A stretch of 10,737 nt of DNA from contig JAAUSP010000226.1 in the NCBI GenBank assembly GCA_012032575.1, forward strand, positions 1-10,737. Direction: 5' to 3'. How positions within the stretch are numbered: the stretch's first letter is position 1; the number at the start of each line of letters is the position of its first letter. Shown here piece by piece: positions 5,173 through 10,737 of this stretch. The translations under genes and the position numbers were made by a program. The notes beneath the pieces were generated by a model. The model saw nothing but the letters and a program-made list of their open reading frames with translations, was not told where the DNA came from and did no database searches. This DNA comes from Anaerolineales bacterium. GTDB lineage: Bacteria > Chloroflexota > Anaerolineae > 4572-78 > J111.

Positions 5173-7584
5173 TTTGGAGGGGGCATCATAATTGGCTGAG
5201 TAACGTGGTTCAGCTAACCAATCTCCAAAACTTATCCAGTAATTGTTATTCCAGAGAATCTGATAACGTTGAATGAGACTTCCTCTAAGTAAAGGACGGA
5301 ATGTACTATCGTGTGACATTTCAGAGACAAACGGCTTTTCCTCTACAATTTTTCGTGTCTGCGGTGGTTTACCTTTGCCAACTTGGAAAGGTTTTGCTCC
5401 CTGTGTAATAACGCAAAGTTCATCAAGTAACTTCAACATTCGTAGTTTTCTGGCAATATTTGCATACTCGGGGCGTTCAAAGATATTTACGGGCTTACCA
5501 TTAATTAACTGCCAGTTGTTTTGACGAACAGTATAACTCACTATAGAATCATCTTTGTTCACTATACTTATGTTGATTTCATGACCATCATTAGGAAGCC
5601 ACTTTTTGATTATTACTGTCTCCGTGTCTACTTTGGCATTTTGAAAGACGTGATATTGATAGTGGACAATGCTTTCTAGCTGTGTTTGGCTAAAAAGGTG
5701 TTTACGAACGTGGGTAGAAGTCAAATTCGAGAGCCAAGTATTAGGAATAATCTGGCCAATGATTCCTCCATTCCTTGTTAATGCAAGAGCCTTTTCGATA
5801 AAAAGCAAGTAGGTATCAAGCTGGTAATTTTGAAGATTGAAATTTGTTAGCAAATAGGTGACTTCACCCTGTGATAAGGATGCCCCATACGGCGGATTCC
5901 CAATCACCGCATCAAAGCCGCCATTGCGCATAATTTGGGGAAACTCCTTTTGCCAGTCAAAGGCGTTGACCCGGTGCAGCTCCTCCTCGTCAAACAGGGC
6001 CAACTGCTGCCCGCCGCTGTAAAAATCCGGCCCAATCAGCGAGTTGCCGCACTTGATGTTGTTGCCCAAATCCGGTAATACTCGCGCCTGGATCAGCTCA
6101 AGCTGCGGGCTGAGCGCCTTTTCATCCTCCAGCACCCGCAGCAGCAGCGATAGCTTGGTCACTTCCACCGCCTGCGGGTCAATGTCCACCCCGTAGATAT
6201 GCGCCAGCAAAATCCGCTTCCGCTCGGCCATGCTCAATTTCCAGCCGCCCGTCTCGGTCTGGTACAGTCGCGGCTGCCGGCCTTTGGCCCATTTGGTAGG
6301 GCCATCTTCAATATAGCGGTCGCGATACCAATCCAGCAGAAATTGATACGCCCCCAGCAAAAACGAGCCTGACCCGCAGGCCGGGTCGGCAATTTTTAAC
6401 CTCTCGACCTCCTGCGGCTGCTTGCCTTCGACCAGTTTGCCGACCGTCTGCCGCACAATGTACTCGACAATATAAGTCGGCGTGTAATACACCCCGCCGG
6501 CCTTCTTTACTTCCGGCTTATCCTCCACCTCGGCCCGGTGGCCGCCAGGGGTCAGCCGGATGACCTTGCCCAAAAACTGCTCATACACCTGCCCCAATAT
6601 ATCCGCCGACAGCACCGAAAACTCATACGGGCTATCGGGATAATAGATGTGCCGGAGGATGTCTTTGAAGATTTTGTCATCCACCGCCAGCCCCGGCGTC
6701 AACCGGTCCGGCGCCTCGTCCCGGCCCTTTTCCGGCTGAAAGTGAAACAACCCCGAATTGTAGCGGTCATCGGCGCGCCGGAACACCTCCATCAACCGGG
6801 GATAAATCTCCGCCGCCTTCGCCAAATCCCGCAGTTGGCCGTAAGGCTCCAGCCCCCGGTCCTCGGCAATCCGCAAAAAGATGACTCGGTCAATAATCCG
6901 CTGCACCGCAAAATTCAACTGGCGCTGGCTCAGGCTGTTCCGCCGGGCCAGATTTCGGGCCAGACTGTCCCGCCACCGCTCGATCTCCTGCAAAAAAACG
7001 CTGTCAACCTCGGTCGTGCCCTTCTTGGCCTTTGTGCTTTCCACATAGCGGTCAAAGGCCCCCTTCTGGATCGCTTCCGGCGAAAACGTAGCCACCAGTT
7101 CGTCCCAATGGGCCGGGTACTGCTCATACTGTAAATACATAATCCGCGCCGCCGCCGCTTTATCCGCCTTGTCCGGCTGCACCCGGCAGTCATACACCGC
7201 AAACTCCTCAAAATCGGTCAGGATGCTCAAGGGCAGCTTGGCGCTCCAGGCATACCGCCGCAGTTGATAGGCCGGGTGCGTATCCTCTTTAATATTGACC
7301 GACGGTTTCTTCGCCTCCAGAAAAAACTTCCGCTGCCCGCCCACCCGAAACCCATAGTCGGGCGCTTTGGTAGCCTGCCCCACCTTGAGCGCATCTTCGT
7401 GAACAACCTCTTTGTAGGCTTCGGCGTAGCCCTTGTCGTTATCAATATCCCAGCCTAACAATTTAAACAACGGATCAATAAACTCTCGCCGCACCTGGGT
7501 CTCATTGTATTTGCCAGATTTATAATCGGGCAGATTATCCCGAAAACGTTCAATCAGCAGGTTAAGTTGAGCAGGTATAGCCAT
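5170..7584 (-). CDS. RM2: Eco57I/TaqI-like type IIG restriction-modification enzyme (main part)
   Basis: The 804-residue frame encodes a bifunctional enzyme that would cut and methylate DNA. The N-terminal nuclease has the PD-(D/E)xK pattern D76 (APDYGF) and E90-A-K92 (FFLEAKKP). The helical linker spans about 195-350. The N6-adenine methylase follows: GGVYYTPTYIVEYIV at 363-377, motif I ADPACGSGSFL at 399-409, acidic motif VDIDP at 466-470, and catalytic IGNPPYG at 561-567. Residues from about 570 form the target-recognition domain, including ITQGAKPFQVGKGK. The frame stops early after ANYDAPSK; the next frame continues with IVIRQTGYYL, and a third frame supplies the tail, giving about 956 residues when two one-base gaps are filled (near 5173-5183 and 4892-4894). 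Start: ATG at 7584, AAGGG about seven bases upstream. Composition is GC-rich up to NPPY, then sharply AT-rich. Confidence 0.88.
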   Translation of the reverse strand: MAIPAQLNLLIERFRDNLPDYKSGKYNETQVRREFIDPLFKLLGWDIDNDKGYAEAYKEVVHEDALKVGQATKAPDYGFRVGGQRKFFLEAKKPSVNIKEDTHPAYQLRRYAWSAKLPLSILTDFEEFAVYDCRVQPDKADKAAAARIMYLQYEQYPAHWDELVATFSPEAIQKGAFDRYVESTKAKKGTTEVDSVFLQEIERWRDSLARNLARRNSLSQRQLNFAVQRIIDRVIFLRIAEDRGLEPYGQLRDLAKAAEIYPRLMEVFRRADDRYNSGLFHFQPEKGRDEAPDRLTPGLAVDDKIFKDILRHIYYPDSPYEFSVLSADILGQVYEQFLGKVIRLTPGGHRAEVEDKPEVKKAGGVYYTPTYIVEYIVRQTVGKLVEGKQPQEVERLKIADPACGSGSFLLGAYQFLLDWYRDRYIEDGPTKWAKGRQPRLYQTETGGWKLSMAERKRILLAHIYGVDIDPQAVEVTKLSLLLRVLEDEKALSPQLELIQARVLPDLGNNIKCGNSLIGPDFYSGGQQLALFDEEELHRVNAFDWQKEFPQIMRNGGFDAVIGNPPYGASLSQGEVTYLLTNFNLQNYQLDTYLLFIEKALALTRNGGIIGQIIPNTWLSNLTSTHVRKHLFSQTQLESIVHYQYHVFQNAKVDTETVIIKKWLPNDGHEINISIVNKDDSIVSYTVRQNNWQLINGKPVNIFERPEYANIARKLRMLKLLDELCVITQGAKPFQVGKGKPPQTRKIVEEKPFVSEMSHDSTFRPLLRGSLIQRYQILWNNNYWISFGDWLAEPRYSANYDAPSK

Positions 7585-7607
7585 GATTTTGCCCTTTTTC
7601 TCGTTTT

Positions 7608-7645
7608 CTTTCTCGTTCCCACGCTGGAGCGTGGGAACGAGAAAG
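7608..7645. repeat. 17-bp perfect palindrome upstream of RM2 (second copy of GCGTGGGAA repeat)
   Basis: Arms CTTTCTCGTTCCCACGC (7608-7624) and its exact complement (7629-7645) surround a four-base loop. It lies 23 bases upstream of the RM2 start codon, in the promoter or mRNA leader. The core and right flank match the repeat at 4676-4703 on the other side of RM2. I recognise the TTCCCACGC/GCGTGGGAA core as a kind of dispersed extragenic palindrome seen in diverse bacteria. Confidence 0.8.
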
Positions 7646-7734
7646 TCCGGCTGCCCCCATTATACCCGAATCGGGGCCAACTGAACAGGGGATGAGGGGA
7701 AAATTAAGGGAGAAACCGGGTTGGGCGCAGGGTC

Positions 7735-7804
7735 AGAACACGGATGGGTAGAATTAACGGATTTATTGTTGGCTAATCCGTTTCATTCTGCGCATCCGTG
7801 TTCT
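7735..7804. repeat. 70-bp long imperfect palindrome (REP/MITE-like)
   Basis: Outer arms AGAACACGGATG (7735-7746) and CATCCGTGTTCT (7793-7804) are perfectly complementary. Inside, AGAATTAACGGATT and AATCCGTTTCATTCT pair with small bulges around an 11-base loop. The whole element can fold into one long hairpin. No coding capacity is present. It resembles non-autonomous or REP-like dispersed repeats; no target-site duplication could be established. Confidence 0.7.
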
Positions 7805-7830
7805 TAACCTGTAGAGCATAAGCCAAAAAC

Positions 7831-7983
7831 ATCGGTTAGGTTTTCCCAAAAGATCGGTTAGGTTTTCCCAAAACATCGGTTAGGTTTTTCAAAAAGATCG
7901 GTTATGTTTTCCAAAAACATCGGTTATGTTTTTAAAAACATCGGCTATGTTTTCCAAAAACATCGGTTATGTTTTGGGTAAAA
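7831..7983. repeat. Seven tandem copies of a 22-bp AT-rich repeat
   Basis: Units starting with ATCGG begin at 7831, 7853, 7875, 7897, 7919, 7940 and 7962, so the period is 22 except one 21-bp unit; the last unit diverges after GTTTT. Each unit has ATCGGTTAGG or ATCGGTTATG, then a T-run, CC and an A-run. In later units AAAACAT and ATGTTTT form inverted arms around CGGTT, so every unit can carry a two-fold symmetric site or a small hairpin. Units 1-3 have TTAGG and units 4-7 have TATG, showing stepwise divergence. There are no unique spacers, so this is not a CRISPR array. Iteron-like protein-binding sites are one possibility. Confidence 0.85.
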
Positions 7984-8022
7984 GCGGGATCGTCTGATGT
8001 TGGGGAGGGGTCAAGTTAAAAC

Positions 8023-8057
8023 AAAACCCCCAACAGCTATAAGCTGCCGGGGGTTTT
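8023..8057 (-). terminator. Terminator of the HU-like gene
   Basis: A stem with AAAACCCCC (8023-8031) and GGGGGTTTT (8049-8057), plus inner CAGCT/AGCTG pairing, is followed on the minus strand by TTTTGTTTTAAC. It begins about 35 bases after the HU-like stop codon. The symmetry would allow termination from both sides. Confidence 0.8.
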
Positions 8058-8091
8058 AAGTGACCGGGTCCAGCCGGTTGTTCGATCAGGC

Positions 8092-8790
8092 TTAACTGAC
8101 GGTCAGAGGAATTTCGAGGATGCCGGTTCGGGTAACAGTCTGGCTCATTAAAGCCCGGACAGTCAGGGTATAATCGCCTGCCGTTAAAGCAGCCGGGATC
8201 AGGAACATCAACTCGGCGTTGTTATTTTTACCCACCACCTCCACCCGGCTTTCGCTGTTATCAGCCCCGACAAAAAAGATACCCTGGTTGGGATCAGCCG
8301 GATCAAATTTAAGGCGGTCCCCCAGAATTTGGGCCATGCCCCCCGGCGTTAGCTTACTGTTGCGCTGGCCGCTGTTCAAATCGGTAAATTGCAGCAGCCG
8401 GGGGCGGGCTTCGCCGGGGAGCTGCTTCTGGGTCTGGACCGTCCCCTGGGTGATCCGGCGCAAGTCTACGCCAGGGGTAATGCTAATCTCAATCCAGTTA
8501 CGGCTAGACGAAAAACTGTCCATTGGGCCATCAAAATTACCTTTGATGATCAACCCGCAGTTAAACATCGGGGTATTGATCCGAAACCCGTCGAGCAGCA
8601 GCGTTTGAATGATGGTGAAGAAATCTTTCAACGCCGCATAAGCATCCGCCTCGGTGGTGGTCGAACCCCGCGCCACCATGCGCTGGATGATGCTCTCCAG
8701 GTTGACGGTGCCGCTCGACTGCACCACCGCCCGGTACACTTCGCCTTCGCCCGTCAGATTATTGGGGTGTAAAGAGTATGAAATTGCCAT
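8092..8790 (-). CDS. HU/IHF-fold DNA-binding protein with DUF4469-type C-terminal domain
   Basis: The 232-residue protein starts MAISYSLHPNNLTGEGEVYR and has an HU-like N-terminal domain (about residues 1-107): helices around TVNLESIIQRMVARGSTTTE and ADAYAALKDFFTIIQTLLLD, then strands GFRINTPMFNCGLIIKGNFD and NWIEISITPG. The C-terminal part (about 130-232) contains LTPGGMAQILGDRLKFDPAD and ends in beta-rich AGDYTLTVRALMSQTVTRTG, which fits the DUF4469 immunoglobulin-like domain found in this architecture. The role is unknown; such proteins are thought to be DNA-associated, but they lack the long flexible arm of true HU. Start ATG at 8790 was chosen because AAGGAGG lies nine bases upstream; an in-frame ATG at 8829 would put that sequence inside the gene. 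It stands alone, with its own upstream palindrome and downstream terminator. Confidence 0.8.
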   Translation of the reverse strand: MAISYSLHPNNLTGEGEVYRAVVQSSGTVNLESIIQRMVARGSTTTEADAYAALKDFFTIIQTLLLDGFRINTPMFNCGLIIKGNFDGPMDSFSSSRNWIEISITPGVDLRRITQGTVQTQKQLPGEARPRLLQFTDLNSGQRNSKLTPGGMAQILGDRLKFDPADPNQGIFFVGADNSESRVEVVGKNNNAELMFLIPAALTAGDYTLTVRALMSQTVTRTGILEIPLTVS

Positions 8791-8836
8791 AATCTGGAGC
8801 CTCCTTAAAGCTCCGCTAAAACAAACCAATAAAATT

Positions 8837-8870
8837 TAATGTTGTTAAGAACATTATCACAAAAACATTA
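8837..8870 (-). promoter_or_regulatory. Operator-like half-sites upstream of the HU-like gene
   Basis: TAATGTT (8837-8843) and AACATTA (8850-8856) form a perfect inverted repeat with a six-base spacer. A third half-site AACATTA follows at 8864-8870, 14 bases from the second. The cluster is 47-80 bases upstream of the start codon, where the promoter should lie, so it may be a regulator binding site. Confidence 0.45.
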
Positions 8871-8879
8871 GGGAGTCTG

Positions 8880-8894
8880 TAAATTCTACGTTAA
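8880..8894 (-). promoter_or_regulatory. 15-bp motif TTAACGTAGAATTTA, copy 2
   Basis: This is an exact copy, in the same orientation, of the motif at 520-534. It sits 90 bases upstream of the HU-like start, just beyond the operator-like half-sites. Shared use by two minus-strand genes is suggestive but based on two copies only. Confidence 0.3.
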
Positions 8895-9340
8895 TATTAT
8901 TAAGTAATTATAGGAAAACGGGAGTGATACTTAATCAAACCGATCGGTTGAGGGTACTAAACTAAGCCCGTGACCATTGAATTCTGGCCCATTGAGCAAA
9001 AACTACGAATTGCCCGAACCTGCGGTACAAAAATTTTTAGTGAAAATTTGTGTAATTCGTGGCGAAAAATCCTGTTTGCCGCAGGTGGCTCAGCCCGGTT
9101 AAATTTGAAGGTTCAGGTGATTGAGGTTAGGAAAGAGATGCTTAACGGTTACTCCATTTATAACGCAAAATCGAAAAGCGCGGTCCCCCAAAAATTAAGG
9201 GTTTTGGAAAATGGAGTTTCTTTTAAGGTTGCGGCTCTTGCGCCGGTAAAAGAAAAAATAATTTGTGACATTTGTGTAAATTCGTGGCAAAAATAGCCAA
9301 TTGTAGTCGGGAACATTTCCGTTTGGGGGCGAGTTTTTAG
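8895..9340. other. Gene-free stretch with degenerate direct and inverted repeats
   Basis: I see no convincing gene here. A plus-strand open frame from GTG 8970 to 9296 looks non-coding: no domain, no ribosome-binding site, and it covers repeats. Two near-identical copies of TTTGTGTAATTCGTGGCGAA-like sequence lie at 9041-9070 and 9266-9294. The first copy sits between inverted arms ACCTGCGG (9018-9025) and CCGCAGGT (9079-9086). These look like remnants of dispersed intergenic repeats. Confidence 0.5.
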
Positions 9341-9453
9341 ACCAGCCCACCCGGAAATCCATTTCCGGGCCAGTAAACAGCGCCGAATTAATCCGGCTAG
9401 CCTCGTTCACAAGGCGCTGCTTACTGGCTCGGCGACTTCATCGCCGGGCGGGT
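9341..9453. repeat. 113-bp multi-armed palindromic element
   Basis: Three successive hairpins can form: arm A, CCCGGAAAT/ATTTCCGGG (9350-9358, 9361-9369); arm B, CCAGTAA-CAGCGCC with GGCGCTG-TTACTGG (9370-9384, 9413-9427), 14 pairs with one mismatch and a 28-base loop; arm C, CGGCGA/TCGCCG (9430-9435, 9441-9446). Flanks ACC-GCCC and GGGC-GGT (9341-9348, 9446-9453) can close the whole as a four-way junction. No protein frame is present. It may be a mobile repeat, a structured RNA or a cruciform site. Confidence 0.65.
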
Positions 9454-9560
9454 TATACGAGACAACAAGTTCGCCCCAAACGTGAAATGCTCCCATAACC
9501 GGGTGATAATTTGGCAAGTAGGCTAAACAGGGCTATCTTTAAATAAACGTAACACCGCAA

Positions 9561-9668
9561 CCATGTCATTTCGAGCGACGTTAGAAGCGAGACGCGAAGC
9601 GTCCTAATCCGCCGTTTGCAAATAGCGGTATCGTAGATTTCTCGGCTTTCAGCCTCGAAATGACATGG
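9561..9668. repeat. 108-bp repeat with 15-bp perfect terminal inverted arms
   Basis: CCATGTCATTTCGAG (9561-9575) and CTCGAAATGACATGG (9654-9668) are exact complements at the ends of the element. The interior has GC-rich short repeats (GCGAGACGCGAAGCG). The GTCATTTCGAG end is of a type I recognise from dispersed non-coding repeats in many genomes. It ends 39 bases before hypF, so the hypF promoter must lie within or just after it. Confidence 0.75.
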
Positions 9669-9707
9669 GGAGAGTAGTTGCAAAAACACTGCAAGATAGT
9701 GGGTTAA

Positions 9708-10028
9708 ATGATATTGACGGATGTTCAACGGTTTGAACGTCAACGCTTGACTGTTACCGGCGTGGTCCAGGGGGTCGGCTTCCGGCCTTTTGTTTACGGA
9801 CTGGCGGCGCGGCACGGTCTAACCGGCTTTGTCGGCAACCACAGCGGCGGCGTGTTCATCGAAATCGAGGGGCCGGGGGCGATGCTGGCAGCTTTTGGGC
9901 GCGACCTGATCAGCCTGGCTCCGCCGCTGGCCCATATCGAGCGGGTGGCGGTCGAAGCCAGGCCGGTTCAGGGCGATACCGATTTTACCATTGTCCACAG
10001 CCGGGCCGAAGCTTCGCCCATACCCTGA
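9708..10028 (+). CDS. hypF: HypF N-terminal part: acylphosphatase-like domain (frame broken at its end)
   Basis: HypF is the carbamoyltransferase that uses carbamoyl phosphate and ATP to make the thiocarbamate on HypE, the source of the cyanide ligands of NiFe hydrogenase. This 106-residue frame is its acylphosphatase-like domain: the VVQGVGFRPFVYGLA signature at 19-33 with R26, and N44 in GFVGNHSGG, match the catalytic Arg and Asn of acylphosphatases. The frame stops at 10026-10028 after EASPIP, but HypF sequence continues at once in another frame (TLISPDICLCADC). One extra C in the CCC at 10017-10019 would restore ASPHTLISPD. Start ATG at 9708 has only a weak GTGGG upstream. It is the only plus-strand gene. 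No other hyp gene is visible. Confidence 0.85.
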   Translation: MILTDVQRFERQRLTVTGVVQGVGFRPFVYGLAARHGLTGFVGNHSGGVFIEIEGPGAMLAAFGRDLISLAPPLAHIERVAVEARPVQGDTDFTIVHSRAEASPIP

Positions 10029-10737
10029 TTTCGCCCGATATTTGCCTCTGCGCCGACTGCCTGCGCGAGCTGTTCGATCCCCAGGACCGCCGTTACCGCT
10101 ACCCCTTTATCAACTGCACCAACTGCGGGCCGCGTTTCACCATTATCCAGAACATTCCCTACGACCGGCCCTACACCACCATGGCCGGCTTCACTATGTG
10201 CGCCGACTGCCAGGCCGAATACGAAAACCCGCTTAATCGGCGCTTCCACGCCCAACCCAACGCCTGCCCTGTCTGCGGACCCCACATCTGGCTGGAACTG
10301 AATTCCAACCTTCAACCTTCAACGTTCAACGTTGAAGGTTCAACGTTGAACGTTCAACGTTCAACCTTCAACCTTCAACCCTTAGAGGCCGCGCAGCAGT
10401 TCCTTGCCGAAGGGCGAATCCTGGCCGTCAAAGGGTTGGGCGGGTTCCACCTGGCCTGTGATGCCGCCAGCGACGAGGCGGTGCAAACACTGCGCCAGCG
10501 CAAAGGCCGGGTGGACAAACCCTTCGCCGTGATGGCCCTGGATGTGGCAACCGTCCGCCAATTCGCCGAACTCTCCGCCGAGGAAGAAACCCTCCTCTCC
10601 AGCAAAGAACGGCCCATTTTACTCCTGCGCCAAAAGCCCGGCTCCCTGTTATCACAATTCATCGCCCCCGGCAACAACTCCATCGGCGTCATGCTGCCCT
10701 ACACCCCCCTCCACTACCTCCTCCTCACCCCACCCAA
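10019..10737 (+). CDS. hypF: HypF continuation: zinc-finger and YrdC-like domains (runs off window)
   Basis: From 10022 the frame reads TLISPDICLCADCLRELFDP and stays open to the window end. It holds the two HypF zinc fingers, with paired cysteines CADC and CTNC, then CADC and CPVC, and the usual YRYPFINCTNCGPRFTI and NRRFHAQPNACPVCGP blocks. After a 23-residue insertion made of short DNA repeats (10311-10380), the YrdC-like domain begins: EAAQQFLAEGRILAVKGLGG, FHLACDA, RKGRVDKPFAVM and NNSIGVMLPYTPLHYLL. The YrdC part binds ATP and makes the carbamoyl-adenylate. The C-terminal Kae1-like domain lies outside the window. It is the same gene as the preceding fragment, split by one apparent base deletion; there is no start codon with a ribosome-binding site for this piece. 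Confidence 0.85.
10311..10380. repeat. Heptamer repeat palindrome inside hypF
   Basis: The segment is built almost only from heptamers CAACCTT and CAACGTT and their complements. The left half and right half are largely inverted copies around AACGTTGAAGG. It keeps the hypF frame open, adding about 23 residues (NLQPSTFN ... FNLQPLE) between the zinc fingers and the YrdC domain, a linker where insertions should be tolerated. Confidence 0.85.

Noticed and set aside
6538..7134. Plus-strand open frame of 198 codons inside RM2
   Set aside because: Antisense shadow of the GC-rich nuclease and linker region of RM2, whose sense frame has clear catalytic motifs.
7831..7983. CRISPR array
   Set aside because: The repeats are directly adjacent at 22 bp with no unique spacers and no cas genes in the window.
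8970..9296. Plus-strand 108-residue open frame with GTG start
   Set aside because: No ribosome-binding site and no recognisable domain; it spans two degenerate intergenic repeats and an inverted repeat.
9341..9453. Integron attC site
   Set aside because: Multi-armed fold rather than one imperfect hairpin with extrahelical bases, no recognised core-site pair, and no integrase or cassette structure nearby.
9453..9815. Minus-strand open frame of 120 codons upstream of hypF
   Set aside because: It is formed by the 108-bp repeat and the antisense of the hypF acylphosphatase domain; no protein-like pattern.

Overview
The window looks like a piece of an environmental bacterial chromosome, most likely Chloroflexota (Anaerolineae-like). 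That guess is an inference. It rests on an HU-fold/DUF4469-type protein, a secreted N-terminus of a type I associate with Chloroflexi, many intergenic palindromes, and mixed GC-rich and AT-rich blocks. No rRNA or tRNA genes and no insertion sequence with a recognisable transposase were seen.

Layout. All genes except the last read on the minus strand. From left to right: the N-terminus of an exported protein (1-344, runs off the edge); a MarR-family regulator (628-1074) with a clear terminator; an ICMT/PEMT-like membrane methyltransferase (1206-1718); a first restriction-modification enzyme, RM1 (1911-4474), with nuclease, N6-adenine methylase and target-recognition domains, split by a frameshift; a second, Eco57I/TaqI-like type IIG enzyme, RM2 (4716-7584), carrying two frameshifts; a 0.5 kb spacer with a long palindrome and seven 22-bp tandem repeats; an HU-like DNA-binding protein with a DUF4469-type C-terminus (8092-8790); a 0.9 kb gene-free stretch full of palindromic elements; and, on the plus strand, the first third of hypF (9708-10737, runs off the edge), also frameshifted.

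Function. The core is a tandem pair of all-in-one restriction-modification proteins. Each has a PD-(D/E)xK nuclease at the N-terminus, a gamma-type N6-adenine methylase in the middle and a specificity region at the C-terminus. Neither has a helicase/translocase motor. RM2 is a compositional mosaic: its target-recognition part is AT-rich inside a GC-rich frame. It lies between two copies of the same palindromic repeat, which suggests a mobile cassette with an exchanged specificity domain. Flanking genes (MarR, membrane methyltransferase, hypF for NiFe-hydrogenase maturation) look unrelated to defence.

Caution. Four apparent one-base deletions and one apparent one-base insertion interrupt four unrelated genes, mostly at short homopolymers. 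This pattern fits sequencing or assembly indels better than decay of each gene, so the split reading frames should be treated as probably continuous proteins until read data are checked.
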